DNA of 64,000 nt, taken from positions 1,285,254-1,349,253 of the forward strand of contig NZ_SNYC01000004.1 in assembly GCF_004362715.1 (NCBI RefSeq), given 5' to 3'. Shown here in pieces: positions 8,905 to 16,706 of this stretch. Each line of letters opens with the position of its first letter. Positions within the stretch are counted from its first letter, which is position 1. Position numbers and translations under genes: made by a program. The notes beneath the pieces are model-generated. The model was not told the origin of the DNA. It was given only the letters and a program-made list of their open reading frames with translations, and made no database searches. The DNA is from Pedobacter metabolipauper. Lineage in GTDB: Bacteria > Bacteroidota > Bacteroidia > Sphingobacteriales > Sphingobacteriaceae.

Positions 8905-9062
8905 ATTAGGCTGTTTTGGTTCTTTAGGAATGTCCTAAGTGTGTTTAATATTTGATATTTGTAATAATAAGAAAAAATATATAGTTAGTGTCTGGATTAC
9001 ACAATTAATGTAAAAGTATAATGCTTTTGTTACTTTGTGCTGTTCTAATACAATCAGGGGCA

Positions 9063-9101
9063 CTTTAGCAGAGGGTTTGCTGGCTAAAGACGTTCTTTTT
9101 T
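9063..9101 (+). ncRNA. Hairpin with T-run, possible small RNA 3' end
   Basis: Nine bases at 9063-9071 pair with 9080-9089 around one bulged G, and a T6 tract follows at 9096-9101. It looks like an intrinsic terminator but no coding gene precedes it on the plus strand. Short and AT-rich, so chance occurrence is possible. Confidence 0.3.
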
Positions 9102-9146
9102 CAAATAATCTATGCTTTTTTTAATAATCCATACTTTGGGTAGTGC

Positions 9147-9210
9147 CTGGATCCGGGCCGGTTTTAAACACATCCTGCTCAGAGGCATGTGATCCGGTCC
9201 TGGCCTTTTT
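9147..9210 (+). ncRNA. Compound hairpin with T5 end, candidate structured RNA
   Basis: An inner stem (9169-9176 with 9183-9191, one bulge) is enclosed by a GC-rich outer stem (9155-9161 with 9194-9200, one G-U pair), and TTTTT follows at 9206-9210. An alternative outer pairing, 9147-9153 with 9191-9197, also exists. Two mutually exclusive outer stems are a feature of switching RNAs, but the family is not recognised. Confidence 0.35.
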
Positions 9211-9375
9211 ATGTCTTTAGGGATGGATTTAAATTTTGATCAATAGATTCATCAACTTGCAGCAGGTAACGCGGGATTAAACAATTTTTTTCATAACTTT
9301 AATTATTGTTCATGAATGATCTGGTTTATTGGACATACTAATGCCACTATAGATTTTAGTGTACTTTAAAGTTTT

Positions 9376-9406
9376 ACCGGCAATGCCCCACATTGCCGGT
9401 TTTTTT
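9376..9406 (+). terminator. Intrinsic terminator without upstream gene
   Basis: A perfect 10-bp GC-rich stem (9376-9385 with 9391-9400), 5-nt loop and T6 tract. It points in the plus direction, yet the nearest upstream gene on that strand lies outside the window. It may end a small RNA or protect the 9522 promoter from read-through. Confidence 0.7.
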
Positions 9407-9495
9407 ATAATTGGTCTGTATTTTTCTATAATATAGTCTGTGTTTTTTTGATCTCAATAGCTGAAAACTTTTTTAACAGGTTTGTTTCATTTTTT

Positions 9496-9503
9496 TAACT
9501 TTG
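9496..9503 (+). promoter_or_regulatory. -7 box TAACTTTG of threonine dehydrogenase gene
   Basis: TAACTTTG matches the Bacteroidota consensus TAnnTTTG exactly. It lies 18 bp before the ATG at 9522 and overlaps the alternative TTG start at 9501, which therefore cannot be transcribed from this promoter. Confidence 0.65.
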
Positions 9504-9521
9504 CGCAAATTCAAAAAATAC

Positions 9522-10469
9522 ATGACTGAAAAAATAATAGTATTAGGTTCAAATGGTCAGATCGGCACAGAACTGGTAACAGCTTTACGAAAAACTTATG
9601 GCGAAGACAATGTTGTCGCTTGTGATATCCGCAGACCTGATTATGATATCAAAAACTCTGGCCCTTTTGAATTTGTAAATGTTCTTGAAAAAGACATCTT
9701 AAACGCTATCTTTCAGAAGTATAAACCAACACAGGTTTATTTACTTGCCGCTTTATTATCGGCAACAGGTGAGCAGAACCCGAAACTTGCCTGGGATCTG
9801 AACATGAACGGATTGCTGAACATTCTTGATCTTGCTATTACTTATAAAACGGCAAAGGTATACTGGCCAAGCTCTATTGCCGTTTTCGGTCCAAATTCTC
9901 CGAAAGACCATACACCTCAGTTTTGTGTGATGGATCCGAATACGGTCTATGGAATCAGTAAGCTTGCCGGTGAACGCTGGTGTGAGTACTACAATCAGAA
10001 ATTTGGATTGGATGTTAGAAGTATCCGTTATCCGGGATTGATTAGCTGGAAAGCTGCCCCTGGTGGTGGAACAACGGATTATGCGATACACATTTTCCAT
10101 GAAGCCTTAAAATCAGGCAGCTATGCTTCATTTTTAAATGCAGCTACAGAATTGCCAATGATGTATATGGACGATGCCATTCGCGGAACCATTGAACTGA
10201 TGGATGCTGAAGCCAGTAAGATCTCTATCCGTTCCAGCTATAACTTTACCGGTGTAAGCTTTACCCCGGAGATCCTGGCCGCTGAGATCCGTAAATATAT
10301 TCCGGAATTTAAATTAACTTACACAGAAAATGATCCGCGCCAGGCCATAGCCAACAGCTGGCCAAGATCTATTGACGATAGTTATGCCGTTAAGGACTGG
10401 GGATGGAAACCTGAGTTTGATCTTGCGAAGATGACTGACGATATGTTGAAGAATTTACAAAATAAATAA
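9522..10469 (+). CDS. tdh: L-threonine 3-dehydrogenase, SDR (epimerase-like) type
   Basis: 315 residues from the ATG at 9522; a TTG eleven codons... seven codons earlier lies inside the promoter box and is rejected. The protein is an extended short-chain dehydrogenase: VLGSNGQIGTEL binds NAD, YGISK holds the catalytic Tyr and Lys, and SIRYPGLISW with GGGTTDYA marks the threonine-dehydrogenase subgroup known from Flavobacterium frigidimaris rather than the zinc-type E. coli Tdh. It oxidises L-threonine to 2-amino-3-ketobutyrate, which Kbl (encoded at 34688) splits with CoA to glycine and acetyl-CoA. The two genes are 24 kb apart here, not an operon. Cytosolic. Confidence 0.92.
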   Translation: MTEKIIVLGSNGQIGTELVTALRKTYGEDNVVACDIRRPDYDIKNSGPFEFVNVLEKDILNAIFQKYKPTQVYLLAALLSATGEQNPKLAWDLNMNGLLNILDLAITYKTAKVYWPSSIAVFGPNSPKDHTPQFCVMDPNTVYGISKLAGERWCEYYNQKFGLDVRSIRYPGLISWKAAPGGGTTDYAIHIFHEALKSGSYASFLNAATELPMMYMDDAIRGTIELMDAEASKISIRSSYNFTGVSFTPEILAAEIRKYIPEFKLTYTENDPRQAIANSWPRSIDDSYAVKDWGWKPEFDLAKMTDDMLKNLQNK

Positions 10470-10489
10470 GTGTTATAAATTATATCCTT

Positions 10490-11215
10490 ATGGGAAGAGC
10501 ATTTGAGTTCCGAAAAGAAAGAAAATTTAAACGTTGGGCCAAAATGGCCGTACAATTTACCCGGATAGGGAAGGAGATTGTAATGGCGGTGAAGGACAAT
10601 GGACCGAATCCCGATACCAACTCCCGTTTACGTACCGCAATACAAAACTCCAAGGCCGTAAATATGCCGAAGGACCGCGTAGATGCGGCCATTAAAAGAG
10701 CGTCTAACAAAGATGAGAACGGATATGAAGAGCACGTTTATGAAGGATACGCCCAGCATGGTGTGGCCATCCTGATTGAGACTGCTACTGACAATACCAA
10801 CAGAACCGTTGCCAATGTACGCAGCTATTTTAATAAAACGGGTGGAACATTGGGCAAAACCGGGTCCCTTGATTTTATATTTAACCGCAAATCTATTTTT
10901 AGGTTCCTGCCGGCTGAGAAAGACCTGGAAGAACTGGAATTTGAACTGATCGACGCCGGACTTGAAGAATTGTATCTGGAAGCAGACGAAGAAGGTAATG
11001 ACATTGCGGTTGTACAGACTGCGTTTGAAGACTTTGGAAAAATGCAGAAAGCACTGGAAGATCTGGGTGTTGAAATGAAAAGTGCTAAGCTGGAGCGCAT
11101 CTCCTTGTCTACTACCCCAATCACAGAAGAACAGGCTGTTGATGTGTTTAAACTTATTGATAAACTGGAAGAGGACGATGATGTTCAGGCCGTTTATCAC
11201 AATATGGCCGACTAA
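10490..11215 (+). CDS. YebC/PmpR-family DNA-binding or translation-assisting protein
   Basis: 241 residues, full family length. MGRAFEFRKERKFKRWAKM at the start, GPNPDTNSRLRTAI and NMPKDRVDAAIKRA are the conserved N-terminal elements, and YEGYAQHGVAILIE with TGGTLGKTGSLDF follow. YebC proteins are described both as transcriptional regulators and as factors that ease ribosome stalling at proline stretches. Cytosolic. It starts 20 bp after tdh, so it may be co-transcribed with it. It converges on the next gene with 3 bp between the stops and no room for a terminator. Confidence 0.92.
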   Translation: MGRAFEFRKERKFKRWAKMAVQFTRIGKEIVMAVKDNGPNPDTNSRLRTAIQNSKAVNMPKDRVDAAIKRASNKDENGYEEHVYEGYAQHGVAILIETATDNTNRTVANVRSYFNKTGGTLGKTGSLDFIFNRKSIFRFLPAEKDLEELEFELIDAGLEELYLEADEEGNDIAVVQTAFEDFGKMQKALEDLGVEMKSAKLERISLSTTPITEEQAVDVFKLIDKLEEDDDVQAVYHNMAD

Positions 11216-11218
11216 TTT

Positions 11219-12001
11219 TTAGTTGTGCTGTGCAAATAACCAGGGCATTAGTTCGGGCTCTGCAAACGCAGAGTCCCAGCTATTGTGGTTGGCATTTGGA
11301 TACAGCGTAATCTTTGGCGTTTTGCCCAATACCTTAAGCTGATCGGCAATCTTTGTTGAAAATACGACTGGCACTACATCATCTTTTTCTCCGTGAAAAA
11401 TCCATAAAGGCACCTTCTTGTACTTCTGAACATTGGCAATGTGATCGCCTCCGCAGATGGCAAATGCAGCGGCAAAGGTTTTAGGCTTACGCCTTAACAG
11501 TTCATAAGTTCCCATGCCTCCCATAGATAGTCCGCCAACATATACCCTTTTTTTATCTATAAATGGCTTGTCCAGAAAATTGTCGATCATTCCCAATACC
11601 GCATGCATCGGCGGCGTTGGCTTACCTCCCTTTACGAAGTTAAACTCACGTTTACCACCCTGCGTATTGATCTGCACATTTGCCCAGTAGCTTTGATTGC
11701 TGCATTGCGGGAACACCACAATGGCTGGGAACTTTTTGCGGAATGCCGGATCTAAGAATAACTTACCACCGTTGTTAAGTTGCTTCTGGTTGTCAGTGCC
11801 GCTTTCCCCGCGGCCATGCAAGAAGAAAAGGATCGGATATTGTTGCTTTGCATCAAAATTCTCCGGAAATAAGATCCGGTAGTAGATGCTGTCTTTACCA
11901 TTAATGTAATTCCCGCTGTCATATTTCTTTAAATCTTGTGCATTTACAACTATTCCGTAAAACAGAAATGTGATTGAGGCAATTAATTTCAATGTTTTCA
12001 T
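11219..12001 (-). CDS. Secreted alpha/beta-hydrolase (carbohydrate esterase/PHB-depolymerase-like)
   Basis: 260 residues. A signal peptide covers about residues 1-21 (cut after NAQ). The alpha/beta-hydrolase fold is clear: FFLHGRGESGTD provides the oxyanion region, GGLSMGGMGTYE the nucleophile Ser159, GEKDDVVPV the acid near Asp208 and NANHNSWD the base His239. Homologues are annotated as prolyl-oligopeptidase-family hydrolases or CE1-like esterases. It follows the GH3 gene on the same strand after a 324-bp gap, so it may belong to the glycan locus and remove acyl groups. Substrate not known. Confidence 0.85.
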   Translation of the reverse strand: MKTLKLIASITFLFYGIVVNAQDLKKYDSGNYINGKDSIYYRILFPENFDAKQQYPILFFLHGRGESGTDNQKQLNNGGKLFLDPAFRKKFPAIVVFPQCSNQSYWANVQINTQGGKREFNFVKGGKPTPPMHAVLGMIDNFLDKPFIDKKRVYVGGLSMGGMGTYELLRRKPKTFAAAFAICGGDHIANVQKYKKVPLWIFHGEKDDVVPVVFSTKIADQLKVLGKTPKITLYPNANHNSWDSAFAEPELMPWLFAQHN

Positions 12002-12325
12002 TGTACTAATCTAGTTAATTCTTTGATCTTTTACCAAACTTCATCCGCCATGGTTATTTATCCTGAATTCCTTTTTCCGAGCCAGTTCTCATCAGAACTT
12101 ATTTCAGGATATTAAATATTCCTGAATTTGAAAATGATAAGAGCGATTTGAGCCCTGTATCGCTGCCATATTTCAACATTCCTGAATTCTGGTTATACCG
12201 AATAATAAACGTTTAGAACATTTGAGATTTGAAGAACATACAATTAAAGTACAATGCCATTAAAGCACAATGCAACTAAAAACACCATACAATTAAAGTA
12301 CAATACAATTAAAGCACAATGCAAC
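12002..12325. other. 324-bp gap with short repeats
   Basis: No gene seen. Around 12060-12195 the motif CCTGAATT recurs three times at AT-rich sites. From 12238 to the GH3 stop codon there is a clear direct repeat, listed separately. A promoter for the esterase may lie here, but no exact TAnnTTTG box was found near 12001. Confidence 0.5.
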
Positions 12326-12330
12326 TTAAA
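12238..12330. repeat. Direct repeat, two copies of about 43 bp, period 49
   Basis: Copy 1 is 12238-12280 and copy 2 is 12287-12330, nearly identical with a few substitutions and one inserted T. Each copy contains two shorter units built around ATTAAAGyACAAT. Copy 2 reaches into the last codons and stop of the GH3 gene. On the minus strand it is the start of the 3' untranslated region. Confidence 0.8.
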
Positions 12331-14626
12331 GTGTGAGCTTAAATTTAGCTTCCTTAACGTCTCTGGAATTGGTTCCGATAAAGACTTTAAAGTCGCCCGG
12401 CTCTGCGGCATATTTCAGGCTTGAATTGTAGAACTTTAAATCATCCGCGCTGATCGTAAATGTTACGGTTTTAGTCTCGCCAGGAAACAGGCTGATCTTC
12501 TGAAAGTTCTTGAGTTCTTTTACCGGACGGGTGGAACTGCCAACCAGATCCTGAGTATATAGCTGCACCACTTCTTTTCCTTCTCTTAGACCTGTATTGG
12601 TTACGGCAACACTTACCGTAATGGAACCACCCATTTTAAAGCTTTCATTGCTTAGTTTAATGGGGCTATAGGCAAAAGAAGTATAGCTGAGGCCATATCC
12701 AAACGGATATAAAGGGTCGTTGCTTACATCCAGGTAATTGGATCTGAACTTGCTAAACCACTGGCCGTTTTGTAACGGGCGGCCTGTATTTTTGTGGCTG
12801 TAATACAAGGGCACCTGTCCTACGTTTTGAGGGAATGTTGCGGTTAGCTTTCCGGATGGATTTACATCACCAAACAAGACATCGGTAATGGCAGCAGCGG
12901 CTTCTGTACCACCAAACCAAACGTTCAGGATGGCGGGTACATTTTCATCTTCCCACTTTATGGCCAGCGGACGACCGGTAAACAATACGAGTACAACAGG
13001 TTTTCCTGTTTTAAGCAGTGCCTGCAGCAAACGTTTTTGAACATCTGGTATTTCGAGATTGGTACGGCTGGAAGCTTCTCCGGTCATTTCAGAGGCTTCG
13101 CCAAGCGCGGCAACCACCACGTCCGACTTTTTAGCCACTTCCACCGCTTCTTTGATGATCTCTTCTTCAGGGCGGTTGTCCCTCGGGATATCACGGCCAA
13201 ACATGGTGGCCCTTTTCTGGTAAGCCTCATCAGCAACCAGGTTGGCACCCACACTGTGCAGGATCTTAACGGATGATCCCAAAGTTGCTTTCATCCCGTC
13301 AATTAAGGATGCAGTACTGGCAAGATCACTGTTTACACTCCAGGTTCCCGGCATGTTTGTACCTGTGTTTGCCAATGGACCGATTACGGCAACTGTTCCT
13401 GTTTTTCTAAGCGGAAGGGTCTGGTTGTCATTTTTTAATAAGACAAAGGATTGTCCTGCTGCCAGACGGGCATACTGCAGATGCTCCGGTTTTAAGATCT
13501 CGGTCTTTGCACGTTCCTCATCGCAATAGCGGAACGGATCGGCAAATAAGCCCAGTTTATATTTTGCTTCCAGTACCAGACGGCACGAAATGTCTATCTG
13601 TGCAGCCTTTACCTTACCTTCCTGTACGGATTTCTTTAGGGTGGTTAAAAATCCTTCGCCAACCATATCCATATCCACACCTGCATTTAATGAAAGTGCA
13701 GATACCGTTTGCAGATTACCAAGGCCATGGTCCATCAGTTCATTTACGGCCGTGTAATCGGTAACTACAAAACCTTTAAAGCCCCACTGCTTGCGTAACA
13801 GATCTGTCATCAGCCATTTGTTGGCCGTTGCCGGTACACCATTAATATCGTTAAAAGAAGTCATGATGCTTCCTGCTCCTGCGTCTATTGCTGCTTTATA
13901 GGGCGGGAGGTAGTCATTGTACATCCTGTCCAAACTCATGTCTGTTGTATTGTAATCCCTTCCGGCCTCTGCAGCTCCATAAAGCGCAAAGTGTTTTACA
14001 CAGGCCATGATGGTATTGTATCTCGAAAGGTCGTCACCCTGGTATCCCTTTACCATGGCGCGTGCTATTTTAGAACCCAGGTAGGGATCTTCTCCTGATC
14101 CTTCAGAGATCCTTCCCCAGCGCGGGTCCCTGGAAATGTCAACCATCGGAGAGAAGGTCCAGTTTAACCCGTCAGCACTCGCTTCAACAGCGGCTATCCG
14201 CGCAGTTTTCTCTATTAATGCCAAATCCCAGCTGCAGGATAGTGCCAATGGAATGGGGAAAGTGGTTTTGTAACCATGGATCACATCCTGCCCAAAAATA
14301 ATAGGGATCTTTAACCGGCTTTGCTGAACGGCAATTTCCTGTGCCTTGCGGATCTTTTGCGGAGTAGTAAAACTAAACATTCCACCAACCTGACCTTTTT
14401 TTATTTTACTTTCCACGTCGCTGCTTACTACAGATCCGGTAGTGGCCTCGCCGCCCGTCAGTAAATTTAACTGGCCTATCTTTTCATCAAGTGTCATTTT
14501 AGACATCAGTCCGCTAATGAAGGTGTTCATTTTAAGGTCAGCCGCTGATACAGTTTTTTTCTGTTGTGCAAATGCAGCTGTACAGCTCAGTACGATCGAA
14601 AAGATAAATAAGCAGGTTGGTTTCAT
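12326..14626 (-). CDS. bglX: GH3 family beta-glucosidase (BglX type)
   Basis: 766 residues with signal peptide (about 1-20, cut after AFA), so periplasmic. The N-terminal TIM barrel carries ISEGSGEDPYLG and the invariant KH pair at 211-212. The nucleophile is Asp290 in FKGFVVTDYTAVNEL. An alpha/beta sandwich domain follows, then a fibronectin-III-like domain ending with PGDFKVFIGTNSRD. The layout and length match BglX-type GH3. It sits in a locus with two GH144-type endo-beta-1,2-glucanase homologues. A Bacteroides thetaiotaomicron GH3 in a similar setting is a sophoro-oligosaccharide-active beta-glucosidase, so cleavage of beta-1,2-glucooligosaccharides is expected. Starts 7 bp after the SGNH gene. 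Confidence 0.93.
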   Translation of the reverse strand: MKPTCLFIFSIVLSCTAAFAQQKKTVSAADLKMNTFISGLMSKMTLDEKIGQLNLLTGGEATTGSVVSSDVESKIKKGQVGGMFSFTTPQKIRKAQEIAVQQSRLKIPIIFGQDVIHGYKTTFPIPLALSCSWDLALIEKTARIAAVEASADGLNWTFSPMVDISRDPRWGRISEGSGEDPYLGSKIARAMVKGYQGDDLSRYNTIMACVKHFALYGAAEAGRDYNTTDMSLDRMYNDYLPPYKAAIDAGAGSIMTSFNDINGVPATANKWLMTDLLRKQWGFKGFVVTDYTAVNELMDHGLGNLQTVSALSLNAGVDMDMVGEGFLTTLKKSVQEGKVKAAQIDISCRLVLEAKYKLGLFADPFRYCDEERAKTEILKPEHLQYARLAAGQSFVLLKNDNQTLPLRKTGTVAVIGPLANTGTNMPGTWSVNSDLASTASLIDGMKATLGSSVKILHSVGANLVADEAYQKRATMFGRDIPRDNRPEEEIIKEAVEVAKKSDVVVAALGEASEMTGEASSRTNLEIPDVQKRLLQALLKTGKPVVLVLFTGRPLAIKWEDENVPAILNVWFGGTEAAAAITDVLFGDVNPSGKLTATFPQNVGQVPLYYSHKNTGRPLQNGQWFSKFRSNYLDVSNDPLYPFGYGLSYTSFAYSPIKLSNESFKMGGSITVSVAVTNTGLREGKEVVQLYTQDLVGSSTRPVKELKNFQKISLFPGETKTVTFTISADDLKFYNSSLKYAAEPGDFKVFIGTNSRDVKEAKFKLTL

Positions 14627-14633
14627 GGTGTTT

Positions 14634-15287
14634 TTATTTGATTAAGTAAGGTGTGATGGCTTCCTGCCAGATGGCATAACCTTTTGGGTTCATGTGAAGC
14701 ATATCATTAAGAAATAAGTCAGGTCTCAATTTGCCTGCACTGTCCAGCATTTTGCTGGTAATGTCTATGTAAGATGCGTTTTTCTGTGTTTTTATATATT
14801 CTTCGATCAGCGCATTGGCTTTAAGAAGTTCTTCGGCAAACTGAATGCGCGAAGGGCTTAGTTTCATGGAAACGTAAGCGATGTTTGTTTTTGGGAGCTG
14901 GGTACGGATGTTGTTGAAAAAAGTACTGAAGCGTTCAAAAGTTTCTTTTCCGCTTACGCCACTTGCAATGTCATTTTCTCCGCTGTAAATAACAACCTGT
15001 TTCGGTTTATAATCGAGTACCAGCTCTTTGATATAGTCATTGGCATCTTTGAGGCCGGAGCCGCCAAAACCGCGGTTGATCACGTTGTATTTTTTGAAGA
15101 TGGTCTCTGCATCATTCCACATCCGGAAAGAAGAACTGCCGATAAAAACGATACTGTTCTTTTTAAGCCTGGACAGGCTGTCCTGCTTTTTAAAATTCTG
15201 GATCTCATTCCAAAAGGGTTTGTCTTGTGCAGTGGTTTGCAGCGAAACGAATACGGCTAGAACGAATGCGGTAATGATCTTTTTCAT
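14634..15287 (-). CDS. Secreted SGNH/GDSL-family hydrolase
   Basis: 217 residues. The signal peptide is about 1-20 (cut after TTA). SGNH blocks are all visible: FIGSSSFRMW with Ser52 (GSS in place of GDS), RGFGGSG, YSGENDIASG with Asn105, and NDMLHMNPKGY with Asp195 and His198. Members are acetyl-esterases, lipases or rhamnogalacturonan acetylesterases. It lies between a GH144-type gene and the GH3 gene in one run of minus-strand genes, so removal of O-acyl groups from the glycan or its oligosaccharides is likely. Cell location: periplasm. Confidence 0.85.
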   Translation of the reverse strand: MKKIITAFVLAVFVSLQTTAQDKPFWNEIQNFKKQDSLSRLKKNSIVFIGSSSFRMWNDAETIFKKYNVINRGFGGSGLKDANDYIKELVLDYKPKQVVIYSGENDIASGVSGKETFERFSTFFNNIRTQLPKTNIAYVSMKLSPSRIQFAEELLKANALIEEYIKTQKNASYIDITSKMLDSAGKLRPDLFLNDMLHMNPKGYAIWQEAITPYLIK

Positions 15288-15314
15288 GATTATTTTTATT
15301 AGGCCATCAAAATA

Positions 15315-16697
15315 CTATTTTATTGCAGAAGTATTAAAACCTAATTTTAGTAATCCGTTCTGGATGGCCGGATCACTCATGAATAATTTCCAGAGCAAGC
15401 CGCTGCGGTAGTTTTCGATCATCACGATAATAGGCCCCTGATCAATCGCCAAATGCGATTTTGCATACCAATTGTGTTCTTCACTAAAGGCATCGGTAAA
15501 GCCATACTCGGACCAGATCTTATCGCCAAGGTCGAAATAAAAATGTTTCAGTGCCTGCATCGAATATTCAGGTGTATACGGGAATGATGAAAGGGCTGCT
15601 GTTGGTGTAATCACGCCCAGATCTTCTGAGGGTGAATGGGCAGCATAGCCCTGCCAGCTGTCGCTGGCCGTTAGGCCCCAGCTACTGGCCCCGTATCCTT
15701 TAAATTTTTTAGGATTTTCCAGCACATAGGCGCGGTTGATCAGCGTGTGGTTTTTATTCTGTTCCCAGTAATCGGCATATTGATCTTTAAGGCCGCGGGG
15801 ATCAAGCCCCAGAAACGAATAATGAGCAAAGAATAGTGGTCCTCCATAGTTAAAGCCTAATGGGAGTTTATGATCGTAAAAGGTTTTTCCGTTGAGGAAG
15901 AAATTACTTTGTGCCCAGCCGCGGTGATATACCGACGCTGGTACAGGATAACGTTTTGCAGATGCCGCCAGCACATAAGTGATCAGACATTCATTGTAGC
16001 CCCGTAAGGGAAAGTTCATTGCCCATCCATTATTCGGACTCCAATGCCAGTAAAGAACCTCTTCGCCGCCCCGGGTAAACCAGTCCCATTCAATCTCGTC
16101 CCAAAGCCAGCTGATGCGGTTTCTCAACTCATTCTCAACCGGGTTATCGGCATTGTAATATTGGCGAACGGTAAGCAGGCCCTGAAAAAGATAGGACGAC
16201 TCTACCAGGTCCGCTCCATCATCTTTACGGCTAAATGCAATGGTTTTTCCGGTAGCACCGTTTAACCAATGCGGAAATACACCATGATAGGCATCTGCTT
16301 TGGACAGGAATTTTACCATTTTCAATAAAAACCGGGACGCACTGTCTCTCGTAATCCATTTACGTTCTGTAGCCACAATGGTAGCCATAACGCCAAAGCC
16401 TGTGCCGCCCGTGGTAACCACTTCATTCCCATAATCAAAGGCCACATTGCTTCTTTCCCTGGCCAGTCCGCTTACCGGATGGGCAAAATCCCAGAAATAA
16501 CGGAAGGTTTGCTTTTGTACCAGGTCCAGCAGCTGCTCATCACTCAGGTCTTTCTGAATCTTTAGTTCTGGTTTGATCTGGATCTTAACCGCTTCTTTTT
16601 TCTGTGCAGATGCACCCATACTAAAAAGGAATAGAATAAGAAAAGAGATTTGCGTTCGGAAAGAAGAGAAGTGCTGCGGGTTCATATCAATGGTCAT
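15315..16697 (-). CDS. GH144-type endo-beta-1,2-glucanase homologue (glucoamylase-like domain), secreted
   Basis: 460 residues. Two Met codons are possible; the signal peptide ends near SMGASAQ (about residue 31). Nearly all of the protein is one alpha/alpha-barrel of the glucoamylase-like Pfam family (PF10091) that includes CAZy GH144. Features: QTFRYFWDFAHPVSGLARER, DDGADLVESSYLFQGLL with acidic active-site candidates, YWHWSPNNGWAMN, GPLFFAHYSFLG and EYGFTDAFSEEHNWY. GH144 of Chitinophaga pinensis is an endo-beta-1,2-glucanase. There is no lipobox, so this copy is periplasmic, unlike its neighbour, a lipoprotein. The upstream stop is 9 bp away. Confidence 0.85.
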   Translation of the reverse strand: MTIDMNPQHFSSFRTQISFLILFLFSMGASAQKKEAVKIQIKPELKIQKDLSDEQLLDLVQKQTFRYFWDFAHPVSGLARERSNVAFDYGNEVVTTGGTGFGVMATIVATERKWITRDSASRFLLKMVKFLSKADAYHGVFPHWLNGATGKTIAFSRKDDGADLVESSYLFQGLLTVRQYYNADNPVENELRNRISWLWDEIEWDWFTRGGEEVLYWHWSPNNGWAMNFPLRGYNECLITYVLAASAKRYPVPASVYHRGWAQSNFFLNGKTFYDHKLPLGFNYGGPLFFAHYSFLGLDPRGLKDQYADYWEQNKNHTLINRAYVLENPKKFKGYGASSWGLTASDSWQGYAAHSPSEDLGVITPTAALSSFPYTPEYSMQALKHFYFDLGDKIWSEYGFTDAFSEEHNWYAKSHLAIDQGPIIVMIENYRSGLLWKLFMSDPAIQNGLLKLGFNTSAIK

Positions 16698-16706
16698 TTA
16701 TTAAAA

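Larger units (their letters stand above)
8905..9521. other. 617-bp divergent gap with several RNA-like hairpins
   Basis: This gap separates the start of the minus-strand oxidase block from the start of threonine dehydrogenase. No open frame with a plausible protein was seen. It must hold the promoter of the 8904 gene and it holds the 9496 promoter. Three plus-strand hairpins followed by T-runs (9063-9101, 9147-9210, 9376-9406) have no protein gene in front of them, so one or more small RNAs, or leader structures, may be encoded here. Confidence 0.6.

Noticed and set aside
9501..9521. Upstream TTG start for threonine dehydrogenase
   Set aside because: It lies inside the -7 box TAACTTTG, and the family starts at the ATG at 9522.
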